This document shows, piece by piece, positions 55,021 through 64,000 of a DNA stretch of 64,000 bases (its first letter is position 1; every line of letters begins with the position of its first letter). A model generated the notes under the pieces. It saw only the letters and a list, made by a program, of their open reading frames with translations, did not search any database and had not been told where the DNA came from. Position numbers and translations under genes: made by a program. Origin of the DNA: Castor canadensis (Eukaryota > Chordata > Mammalia > Rodentia > Castoridae); NCBI RefSeq assembly GCF_047511655.1, contig NC_133397.1:41492001-41556000 (forward strand), in the 5' to 3' direction.

Positions 55021-56205
55021 TATTTTTTCTTTCTTTTTTTTCTCTTTGGTTCTTTTCCAAATTTGTTGGTTTTTAATGGTGTCTTGCTTCTTGATTATAT
55101 TCAAATTTCTTCTCTTAATTTTGAAAAATATTTCATATCTGATTATAATTCGAATATTTGAACTTTTCAGGTGTATATCTGTTGCTTCTGTTGATTCTTT
55201 ATCTCTCAGCTTTTTGTTTTTTTTTGTTTGTTTGTTTGTTTCGTGTCAAAGTAGAAGATTAGTTCCATAATTTTGGCAGATAACCTGCAGAACTAAAGCC
55301 ATCCTCAAACAGCTTTAAACTCCCTGCATAACTTTGTTTTTGGCATCTCTAAATTATTCACTTTTCTGTAAGCCCAATGATGCAATTAAAGTATTTTAAC
55401 AGTTACTGTCCATTAGTTTAAGTTTTTTTGGTAGGCAAGTCCGTCTAATTACTTTATCATATAGTCATAAATAGTACAATGTAGTTTCCAGATCATATAA
55501 CAAGATCTATTATTAGACATTATATGACCTAGGGATATAATCTGATCAGAAGCTATACCAATAGATCAAAAATAAAAAATTAAAAGGAGAAATCATATTG
55601 AATATTTGAACAAATGGTAAGTTCAAAAGCAGTCAGAACATTCACTGTGTTTTTGCTTACTTGCTGGATTATAAATGTTTTTTTAAGGGCAAGGGCCATG
55701 TCATTTTTTACTTTAATATATAGCATCAGACCTAGTACACAATAGAGCTAAATTAATATATGTGTAATATAGTAAAATGTAGGCATAAGTAAACTATGTG
55801 AGATTCCTAGGTAGGGTAGAGGGTGAGGTCTGGTTCGCAAAATTGGGCATAACAAGTCTAGTCTGTCTGCCTTTAATGACTTATAGTCCAAGGACTATCA
55901 TAATGTTTTCTCTTAAAGTATTAGCTATAGATTTCTAATCAGATTCTAATTATAATATGTAGTTTACCTGTCTAATTCTCTACTATATAAAAATTCCTTT
56001 TACAGAATCAATTTTAGAATATGCCACTGGATAAAAATTCTATCCATAAAATATCTGAGAATATATATATTAAAATTTTACACTATATATATAGTAAATT
56101 TTTAAAAAATTACCTTGATAATTTTCCAAGTGAAAGGATTCTCTTTTAATGCAAGTAGGGGAGGAAGTTGAGGGTACTGTAAATTTTGTTTATTTTTTAC
56201 TTTTT
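55021..56205. other. FOXN2: Intronic, nothing recognised
   Basis: AT-rich with T-rich runs near 55025-55060 and (TA)n-like runs near 56060-56090. No gene seen. Confidence 0.45.
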
Positions 56206-56207
56206 AT

Positions 56208-56350
56208 CCCTTTCCCTTGAGACAAGATCTCACTGTTTAACCAAGGCTGGCCTGGAAATCACAATTAGCACAGATTGGCCTCAAACTTACGGGTCTCCTG
56301 CCTTAGCCCCCTGAGAACTGGGATTATAGGCATAGATCATAACTCTCAGC
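56208..56350 (-). mobile_element. B1-like SINE
   Basis: ccttgagacaagatctcact..gagaactgggattataggca. Confidence 0.8.
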
Positions 56351-56387
56351 AAAATTTTGTTTATGTGTTAAAGATTTTGGATTTATC

Positions 56388-56490
56388 AGGGCTGGGGATA
56401 TGATTCAGATGGTAGAGCACCAACCTAGCAAGCATGAGGCCCTGAGTTCAAATCCCATCCTGCTCCATTCCCCTCCAAACCCCCCAAATA
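56388..56490 (+). mobile_element. ID-type SINE
   Basis: gggctggggatatgattcag..ccctgagttcaaatcccatc. Confidence 0.88.
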
Positions 56491-56729
56491 TTTGAGATAA
56501 GTCTTTTCCACTGGGTATCATTAGATTTTATTATTGAATTGTATCACTTAGTTCCTTTCTACTTTTAGAACTACTATATTTACACTTATTGTAGTACATA
56601 GAAGGTAATAATTAGTTTACTAATTATTTAGAAATATGGGAATCCAGGTGATGTGGTGAGATTAAAACTCTCAAGTTTTAAAGTCATCAATATCAGGGGA
56701 CGGGGGCTAAAGGAGAATGATGGAGGTGG

Positions 56730-56820
56730 TGAATTCAGTACGATATAGTGTAAGAACTTCAGTAAATGCCACAGTGTATCCCCACCCAGCACAACAATAA
56801 AAAAAATTTTTTAAAGAAGT
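56730..56820 (+). repeat. Possible diverged ID fragment
   Basis: Only the end (gtgtatccccacccagcac..aataaaaaaa) suggests an ID 3' end. Confidence 0.3.
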
Positions 56821-56852
56821 CACCAGTATTAAGGAGAGTCTAGGAAAAGGAC

Positions 56853-57217
56853 TGCACTGGTCAATTTCTCGTTGCTGTGACAAATATCTGAGAGAACAAC
56901 TTAAAAGTAGGAAAGATTCATTTTGGCTCATAATTTTAGTGGTTGCTTTTAGGTTGTGGTAAGGCAGAACATCATGGTGGGGAGTATGTGGTAAATAGAG
57001 CTGCTCACCTCATGACGACCAGGAAAGAGACAGAAACAGATAGAAAGGGGCTTGGTACAAAGTATATCTTCTCATGGCATGACCTCAGTGACCTACTTCC
57101 TCCAAATAGGCTCCAGCTCCCACTTTGTAACACTTCCCAAAATAACACCACTAACTGGGGACCAAACATTCCACGCATGAGCCTTTAGGGGACATATCAT
57201 ATTCAAACCATAACAAG
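56853..57217 (-). repeat. MaLR-type solo LTR relic
   Basis: Starts tgcactggtcaatttctcgt with gtgacaaatatctgag, and ends actaactggggaccaaacat..gagcctttaggggacata..accataaca, the reversed layout of ERVL-MaLR LTRs. Related to 7206-7530. Confidence 0.6.
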
Positions 57218-57530
57218 TACAGTGTAATGGAAGCCAAGAGCAAGACAAGCTTAAGTGTGACTGACCATCAGTGTCAAATGTTGCAGAACACATAAATGAT
57301 TGGATAAGAAGTTGTTGAGATAAGTAGTAGCCAAAGGATTGGTGGTATGGTAATAAATGTTTGACAGTTGGCTGAGGGTATGCTTTTGAAGATTTCCATA
57401 GTATAAATATTTCCGTCATGGACAATTTCAAGCTACCTACATGTCATTAAATGCTGAGTTAGAAAAGGTATGTTTAAATTTGTTTAAATTAGTAGTTTGC
57501 CAGTATATATATTATAATTTAGTAAGAAAA
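57218..57530. other. FOXN2: Intronic, nothing recognised
   Basis: The 112-codon minus-strand frame (57431-57093) overlaps the LTR relic and has no recognisable domain. Confidence 0.4.
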
Positions 57531-57534
57531 AGAA

Positions 57535-57785
57535 AATCTCATAGAAAAATGAGCAGTAATATGAACAGGCAGGTCACAGGGAAATCTGCAAATGCTTGAT
57601 AAACATGCAAAGATGTTCACCTTATTAGTAACCAGGGATATACAAATTAAATTAAAAAAACAATACAAAAAAATCTGTTTTTTATCCCTTATATAATAAT
57701 TTCCAATGTCCAATAATACCAAATTAGGTGAGGATAGAGAACATTGATAGCTTTCCACCATTGGTAGAAGCGTAGGGTTTTTTAA
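57535..57785 (+). mobile_element. Ancient L1 ORF2 C-terminal fragment
   Basis: gagcagtaatatgaacaggc..aaacatgcaaagatgttcac..gggatatacaaattaaatta..ccattggtagaagcgtaggg follows the L1 ORF2 C-terminal order. Confidence 0.7.
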
Positions 57786-57811
57786 AATCTAGAATTGTTT
57801 GTAATAAAAGT

Positions 57812-57989
57812 TACAGAGCTCCAGTGGCTCACTCCTGTAATCCTAGTTACTCAGGAGGCAGAAATCAGGAGGATCACCGTCCCAAGCCAGCCCAGGCAAA
57901 TAGTTAGAAAAACCCTTCACAAATATAGGCTGGTGGAGTGGCTGAAGGTGAAGGCCTGAGTTCAAGCCCCAGTACTGCCAAAAAAAAAG
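57812..57989 (+). mobile_element. B1-dID-type dimeric SINE
   Basis: ctccagtggctcactcctgt.. and ggctggtggagtggctgaag..ttcaagccccagtactgcca. Confidence 0.9.
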
Positions 57990-58760
57990 TTACACAGCAG
58001 TCTATCCACTGTGGTATAATTTGTGGTAGTGCTAAAAAGGAACCTAGTCTTGTCCATAATTTTTAAATGTGTGCATTATTCATGTGATCTGAGCCTTGTT
58101 TTTAATATTCTTACAAAGAAAGGAACTAAGGAAGCAAGTTAAAGAATGGGAAAGGATACAGTCCAGAGTAGGGGTAGAATTTGATAAAGAGAGAAATCAT
58201 CTTACAATAAAAAATGAAGCTAAGTATAGAAATTGTAATACATGAGAAAAAAATTGCAGGCTATCACCACAAGTCAGGGTAGAAGGGAAGGAACTTATAG
58301 ATGATGATATTCATAAAGATCAAGAGACCACTTTGCTTAAATATCTGAGATTTAGACAAAAATAATATTCAAGTATAATGGGAAATGCTTGTAGGCCTTT
58401 TTTTTTTAATGAAACCTTTTTGAGTCAATGCCTTAAAGTGACAGTATTTTTCTTCCAATCTGTCGAAGACAAATATTGGAATTGAATTTGGCCAACTTGA
58501 CAGCACTTCTGATAATTAGCTGTTATAGAGATGATAATCCCCAAAGAAGGCAAGATGGCAGGGTGTAGATTAGACTATAAAGTAGCAATCATACCCAGCC
58601 AGCTGATAAAACTGATGGTTAGTGTTTTTCTGTTATCTCCCATACCAGTTACTTCTCAGAAGACAGCTCTGAAAATCTTAGTTTGTTACTCAGAATTTTA
58701 AAATTAAAAAGACATTTAGTGTTTCGATTTCAAATACTAATATTTCAAACATTAATGTCC
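57990..58760. other. FOXN2: Intronic, nothing recognised
   Basis: AT-rich unique-looking sequence. Confidence 0.4.
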
Positions 58761-58761
58761 T

Positions 58762-58856
58762 ATTGGATGTAGTGGCACACACCTGTGATCCCAGCATTAT
58801 AATCCTATCGCATTTGAGGCCAGTCTGGTTATATAGTGAGGCCCTGTCTCAAAAAA
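58762..58856 (+). mobile_element. B1-like SINE, shortened
   Basis: ggatgtagtggcacacacct..gtgaggccctgtctcaaaaa. Confidence 0.82.
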
Positions 58857-58869
58857 TGAACATCTAAAT

Positions 58870-58998
58870 CTCTCTCTGTCTCTCTCTTCCCCCTCCCCCC
58901 ACACATCCCTCCCTACCTCCCCTTGCAGTGCTTGGGCTGGAACTCAAGGCCTTGTGCGTGCTAGGCAATCACTGTTAACCCTGAATTACATACCTAGG
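58870..58998 (-). mobile_element. ID-type SINE behind a (TC)n stretch
   Basis: (TC)n/C-rich lead at 58870-58920, then gcagtgcttgggctggaact..aattacatacctaggct. Confidence 0.65.
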
Positions 58999-59186
58999 CT
59001 TACATCTGCTTTTCTTATTTTTTTTTATTAAGTGGAACTAAAACATTATGACTGAGATTTTAGTTCAGAAATGTGGAATTACAATTTTGCCTAGTTTAGT
59101 ACAATTTTAATCAGTTAATTCTTTTTTAACTTGGTCGTTCTAAAAATCACTGAAGAATAAGACAAGGCAGGCAACTCTGTTAAAAG

Positions 59187-59961
59187 GTATAGGCAAATAG
59201 ACCCAAAAAAATGTGACACAGGTTACTTCAGAGGCACTTGCACACCCATGTTTATTGCAGCACTATCCACAATAGCCAAGTTATGGAAACAGCCAAGATG
59301 CCCCACTACAGACGAATGGATTAAGAAAATGTGGTATGTATACACAAAGGAATTCTACTCAGCCATGAAGAAGAATGAAATCTTACCATTCTCAAGTAAA
59401 TGGATGGAACTGGAGAACATCATCCTGAGCGAGGTTAGCCAGGGTCAGGAGACCACTAATCAAATGTTTTCCCTCATATGTGGACTTTAGATCAAGGGCA
59501 AATACAGCAAGGGGATTGGACTTTGGTCACATGATAAGGCGAGAGCACACAGGGAGGTATGAGGATAGGTAAGAAATTCAAAAAAAAACATGATAGTATT
59601 TGATGTCCTCAATGCAAAGGAACTAATGCAGAAACTTCAAAGTGACAGAGGCCAAGAGGAGAAGGGGACCAGGAACTAGAGAAAAGGTCAGTTCGAGAAG
59701 AATCAACTTAGAATGTAATACATATGTACATGAAAGCAATTTGAGTAATCTTGTATAGCTATCCTTATTTCAACTAGCAAAAACCCTTTGTCCTTCTTAT
59801 TATTGTTTATACTCTCTCTTCAACAAAATTAGAGGTAAGGGCAAAACAGTTTCTGCCTGGAAGCGAGGGGGTAGGGAGGGGGCGTTGGGAGAGGGTAGGG
59901 GAGAGAAATGACCCAAACGTTGTATGCACATATGAATAAACAAAAAAAAATGTATAGGCAA
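59187..59961 (+). mobile_element. 5'-truncated L1, 3' end of ORF2 plus 3' UTR, with a 10-bp target-site duplication
   Basis: gtataggcaa at 59187-59196 and 59952-59961 flank 755 bases. The ORF2 end is open from 59248 to 59487 (..KLWKQPRCPTTDEWIKKMWYVYTK in part), followed by a 3' UTR with a G-rich tract at 59866-59910 and an A tail. Its 3' UTR differs from the copies at 9.6 and 22 kb, so it belongs to a related but distinct subfamily. Confidence 0.92.
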
Positions 59962-61944
59962 GCACATAATAAGTTTCAGGAATGGCAAACATTGCATCTT
60001 CTCTCAAGTTATTGCTAAAAAATGCCGTTAAAATAAATCTTTTTAAAGTTCAGCCCTTAATAATACTATTCCTCATTTCTTCAAAACAGTGGTTTTCTAC
60101 CAAGTAAGTCCAGCCTTAAAGTTTCAGAATAAAAAAATAGCAAACGAAAGCATGCATATTTCCTGCTTCCATTGCACAAATATTTCTTACAAGGCAAATT
60201 TAGTTTAAAAGCAATACTTCTAAAACTCTTTGTTACTTGTGTTCCATCATCTAAGCACAATAATACAGAGACAAAATTTTTAAGTAAGAGTTAAAATAAG
60301 TTTTGCATAGACTGTAAACTGTAGATTAGCCAAGTACATGGTTTTGTCTCTTACTACTGATAGTTCATGAACAGATCCAGTGAAAGGAAGTAGTGTCATG
60401 ATAACATTAACCACTGTTACTTGAGACCATGCTCAGGATACTTAACTCTCTAAAACTGCAACTTTCAATACTATTTAATACAATTTGCTATTTCAAGGAA
60501 ATAGCGATTCTGTGATCAAAACAATTTGCAGTCCTCTCACAATAGAATTTGAAAAGTAGGCTTGAACTGAACAGTTTCTAGGAGTATAATCTCTGGACTA
60601 CCAATGTAGAACATTGATAGAATTATTAAAATAACAGTCTTGGTCATTGTATGAGAAACAGTTCGTTCATATCCATATAAAGCTGAATTGGCTTTGGGGC
60701 AAAGGATATGGTGGGTGGTAACATTTTTGTTTCCCTGTCATCAAAACATACTTATTATTTGGGTCAAGAGACTGTACATATATCTAATTTAAGTTTCATC
60801 ACTTAAAAATCCAAAAGTATATTTGCAAAACTTGACTTTTCTTGGGGAAAAAATTGTAGTGTCAAATAATTTTTTTAAAGAATAGTTTATTTGAAATCTT
60901 GCCACTGAATGCCAGAGAGAAGTTTCACCTGATTTTCTAGTACTTTTCTTTCTATATGATAGTGTGATAAGACATCCATAGTTTTTCCTTTCCTGTATCC
61001 TTAAGTTGCTAGGATGATTAAAAATACCTTAGGCTCAGTTGCTATACTGTTCTACAGATTAGGTTTTCTTCCTTTCTGAATTTATTTCATCACTTGTTCT
61101 TTACCACCTAGCTTTTATCTTTTATTTAGAATTAATTGATTTTTGTCCTTATTGTTGGTTTTATAAAATCTCCCTAATCTCTTGGGAGTGAAGGAATAAG
61201 AATATACTGCTACTCAGCTAACATTCAGTAAGCCCCTACTAGATGCCAGTTTCAGAAAAACCGCTTAGTATTCACTTATTTTGCAGTTGTGTCACATGCA
61301 TATAAATTACTTAATTTGAATCTCATTACAATGCAGTGAAGTGGCCTGGGTTGGTGTTTTATTTTGTGGGTAAAATGTGAATTAGAGGTCTGACGCTCAG
61401 AGATTAAATGATTCCACTAATATCATATAGCCAGTCAATAAACAGTTTTTAAATTTGTTCTTTCATCATGCCATTCTTCCCTAAAAATTATAACATGATA
61501 GATATTCAGAGATAAAAGAGCCTCAATAATAGACTACTGTTACCTTGAAAAACAGTTTAAGAAATGGAAGGTCTCTGGAAATCATCACATTAAATCTTTC
61601 AGGATTTTATATGAACAAAAATGAGTGGGGGAATAGAAAACAAGAACATTTTATCATTGCTGAAATAATTGTTAATGTAATAATGTACTTGGAATTTAAA
61701 AATTTTTTGCAATACAAAAAAGCATAATATAAAACTAGACAAGAAGTTTGAACCTCTGTAGTTTTACAAATTAGAGGAAGTGTTATATCACTTGGTTACT
61801 ACAATCATGAATAGCAAGCTCACTTCAACTTTTGTATTGTACTCAGAAGATACTAGAGAATTTCTTCCCCAACATTTTCTGAAAATATGATCCTGTGTAT
61901 ATATGAAATTTCCAGGTAATTAATTGTTAAGTATTTTATTCTAG
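59962..61944. other. FOXN2: SINE-free stretch before the second coding exon
   Basis: About 2 kb without young repeats. A MIR-class stretch is likely at 61220-61445 (taagcccctactagatgcca..aatctcattacaatgcagtg..tcatatagccagtcaataaa). Confidence 0.5.
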
Positions 61945-62039
61945 GTTAATGGGAAAGGTTCCTTATGGTGTGTTGATCCAGAATATAAACCCAATCTTAT
62001 GCAGGCATTGAAAAAGCAACCTTTTCCTTCTCCACAAAG
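61945..62039 (+). CDS. FOXN2: FOXN2 second coding exon: end of the forkhead domain
   Basis: The acceptor (ttattctag) ends at 61944 and the donor gtaaga begins at 62040. The 95 bases read in phase 0 from the previous exon and give residues 180-210, starting [20 protein letters not shown], plus two bases (AG) of a split codon. This is the wing and C-terminal end of the forkhead fold; the [10 protein letters not shown] segment is diagnostic of the FOXN2/FOXN3 group. After about residue 206 the sequence leaves the domain and enters the variable linker. The next exon must begin with one base completing an AG-N codon (Ser or Arg) and lies outside the window. Only 31 full codons are encoded, so the domain is split by an 11.1-kb intron between K179 and V180. 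Confidence 0.95.
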
Positions 62040-62091
62040 GTAAGAGTTTGCCTTGTACTGACAACAGTGATTTAGAAGATTCATTGTGTGA

Positions 62092-62158
62092 AGGTTGTGG
62101 GTGTAGCTCAAGTGGCAGAGCGAGGCTAGGAGTACAAACCTCAGTACTGACAAAAAAG
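62092..62158 (+). mobile_element. ID fragment
   Basis: ttgtgggtgtagctcaagtg..gtacaaacctcagtactgac, with the middle missing. Confidence 0.75.
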
Positions 62159-62404
62159 AATAGAAGATTTATTGTGTGAGATGGAGAAAATAAAGTTTAG
62201 GGGTTCTTTTTTCCTAGTTATATAGAGAAATACTTATGGATAACATTAGCCTAAGGCATTTTAATTTGTGTTTGTAGAAAAGATGTGGATAGTTGAGAAT
62301 ACAAATTTATAAGATACTTTTAAAGGTAGTTTGTGATGCTTAATTTGTTTTTTTTTAAATATAAAGAGGTTAATAAAATGAAGTAGTTTTTTTATAGATA
62401 AGTT

Positions 62405-62602
62405 TTGTTTTGTTTTTGTTTTTGCAGTACTGGGGTTTGAACTCAGCCTACACCTTGACCACTCCATCAGCCCTTTTTTTGTGAAGGGTTTTTTCGAGAT
62501 AGGGTCTTGTTTACTATTTGCCCAGGCTGGCTTTGAACGGTGATCTCCTTATCTCTGCCTCCTGAGTAGCTAGGATTACAAGTGTGAGCCACTGATACCC
62601 CA
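62405..62602 (-). mobile_element. B1-dID-type dimeric SINE
   Basis: ttgcagtactggggtttgaa.., B1 part gagatagggtcttgtttact..caagtgtgagccactgatac. Confidence 0.9.
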
Positions 62603-62617
62603 AAAGGTTAATATAAT

Positions 62618-62725
62618 AAATGAAAAATTTCAGACACATGCATGGGGAGAAAGTTACAAAATCTCACTTGCAACAATTACCAATATTTCATATTGTGGTT
62701 CATTTGAATTCTTAAAGCATTATTA
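62618..62725 (+). repeat. Possible ancient L1 3' UTR fragment
   Basis: gcatggggagaaagttac..aacaattaccaatatttc..gtggttcatttgaattctt. Confidence 0.4.
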
Positions 62726-63345
62726 AGGAAATATAGAAGGGTGATTGTAGCTGAAATATAGTAAAAGTCTGAGAAGGCTAAAGTTGAAATGGCAGTAATC
62801 TGTACACTAATTGAGATTTTATGAAGATTAGAATGATCATCATAAAATGAACTACTGTGATTGATTTATCATTAAGAAATGAAACCTATCAAAAAAGTTT
62901 CCAGAATCTGTATCCTCATGTGGGAGTTTATTTCTTCTTTATTAATTACTGTTGGTGTTCTCATTGGGTAATAATTTAGAAACATAGAAAACTTTGTTTA
63001 TGTTCACTTATGTAAACACTTTAAAGATTAGTGGAAGAATTGGCACTATTTGTTGTGAGCTATCACAAATGCATTTTACTGTGCGTTTGGTGATTTTACT
63101 GGTGCATTTTTGTTTTTTTTTAGCCTTATTATAACTTTAGTAGTCAAACAAAGGTGATTTATAGTTAAAAGAGTTTAAATAGCATAGAGGTTATAAATCT
63201 TTGACTTTAAAACCTTTTGTTGTTTGGCAAAATAATAGTTCCATCTGACATGCTTTTTGTGTCAGACCTTTTGTTATAATTCATAAGTTTGAGGTAGAAA
63301 ATGAAATATAGTATAAGTAAAAACTGAATAGGAAATAAACTTTTC
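62726..63345. other. FOXN2: Intronic, nothing recognised
   Basis: AT-rich unique sequence. Confidence 0.4.
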
Positions 63346-63566
63346 ATTTTTTTCTTTTTTGGTGATACTGGGGATTGAACTCAGGCCCTTCTCCTTGCTA
63401 GGCAAGCATTCTACACTTGAGCCACACCCCAAGTTCTTTTTGCTTTTTGTTTTTTTCAGATACTTTTGCTAGGGCCAGTCCAAGACCACAGTCCTCCTAC
63501 CTCCACTTCCTGAATAGTGTGGTTACAGGCATGTGGCAACTTGCCTCACCTAAAAAAAAAAAAAAA
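63346..63566 (-). mobile_element. B1-dID-type dimeric SINE, diverged
   Basis: tggtgatactggggattgaa..cttgagccacaccccaagtt, then a B1 part ending ttacaggcatgtggcaac. Confidence 0.85.
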
Positions 63567-63814
63567 ATTTAATTCCATTAATAAAACAGTTTTTTTGTAC
63601 TATCACAAATTTCAAAGAACAGAATTAGGTTTTTTTCCAAAAACGCTTTAATCTTATAAATAAAAAACAAAACAAAATCAGGAACTTAACTATTTGGCAT
63701 AATTACTATACTGTCTTCCTTAAAATACTTGTTTGATAACTGCTTTGATTTCCGTAGTAATAACTGTATTAATAGTATATCAAACTTAAATATCTAATTC
63801 AAAACCAAATAATG

Positions 63815-63945
63815 ATGCCTTATTCTTATTAGCATAGCAACCCTATGTGAGAAATTTAATTATTCCTATTTTACAGATGAAGAAACTAAAAGATTAATTA
63901 TTTTGCCTAAGAATGACCAAATAATTGTGATTTAGTCTTGGCCCT
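63815..63945 (+). repeat. MIR fragment
   Basis: agcatagcaaccctatgtga..ttttacagatgaagaaacta..ttgcctaagaatgacc is the MIR 3' half. Confidence 0.7.
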
Positions 63946-64000
63946 TAGGCACTTTCTACTTTGGTAGACTCTTCCTAAACTGAGTATTATTAGCAAAGAA

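Larger units (their letters stand above)
50818..61944 (+). other. FOXN2: FOXN2 intron 2, splitting the forkhead domain
   Basis: Begins gtcagt and ends ttattctag; 11,127 bases, phase 0, between K179 and V180. The two exons join into a continuous forkhead domain. It contains old L1 pieces, LTR relics, SINEs and one younger 5'-truncated L1. Confidence 0.93.
62040..64000 (+). other. FOXN2: FOXN2 intron 3 (5' part, runs off the window)
   Basis: Begins gtaaga at 62040. No further exon with a FOXN2-like frame was found before 64000. Confidence 0.85.

Noticed and set aside
57093-57431. 112-codon minus-strand frame
   Set aside because: Half of it overlaps the MaLR-like LTR relic, and the rest has no family resemblance.
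59248-59490. 80-codon plus-strand frame
   Set aside because: It is the end of L1 ORF2 in the copy bounded by target-site duplications at 59187 and 59952.
1-64000. CRISPR array, operon, phage or defence system
   Set aside because: No regularly spaced identical repeats, no ribosome-binding sites and no dense coding. All signals point to a mammalian nuclear genome.

Overview
This is a nuclear window from a placental mammal, most likely a non-murid rodent. The evidence is a split vertebrate gene with GT/AG introns, a CpG-island promoter, L1 LINEs, and dozens of short SINEs. The SINEs have a B1/7SL-like left part joined to an ID/tRNA-like right part. That B1-dID-type architecture is known from the squirrel, dormouse and beaver side of the rodents. 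Beaver or a relative is my guess from memory of similar repeats; a repeat library search would be needed to confirm it.

The only protein-coding gene I can support is the 5' part of FOXN2, a forkhead transcription factor, on the plus strand. Its layout is: intergenic, repeat-rich DNA (1-13.3 kb); a CpG island of about 1.8 kb (13.3-15.13 kb) with a likely non-coding first exon ending at a strong splice donor (13954/13955); a first intron of about 36.3 kb; the first coding exon (50267-50817, ATG at 50281), coding residues 1-179; an intron of 11.1 kb; and a second coding exon (61945-62039) completing the forkhead domain. The remaining exons lie beyond the right edge.

The rest is mobile DNA of several ages. 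Four L1 copies from one young lineage are present, all 5'-truncated: 9653-10395 (+), 17618-17852 (+), 21989-24264 (-) and 59197-59951 (+). Each has recognisable target-site duplications. Much older L1 remnants occur at about 18.1, 25.7, 26.1-27.6 (antisense, with its 5' end), 40.8-44.1, 49.2, 52.7 and 57.5 kb. A Tigger-type DNA transposon (40209-40834), a MER5A-like hAT relic (6.47 kb) and several LTR relics are also present. SINEs are dense almost everywhere except next to the CpG island, around the first coding exon (45.5-53.2 kb) and in the last 2 kb before the second coding exon. Two antisense, processed-transcript-like segments in intron 1 (33.2-33.8 and 34.76-35.41 kb) are candidate retropseudogenes whose parent genes I could not name.

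I found no CRISPR array, operon, phage or prokaryotic system, and no clearly novel biological system. The most checkable observations are the related segments flanking the first coding exon, the possible intronic read-through isoform of FOXN2, the unidentified antisense open frame at 33.4-33.8 kb, and the G-quadruplex-prone tracts in the CpG island and the L1 tails.
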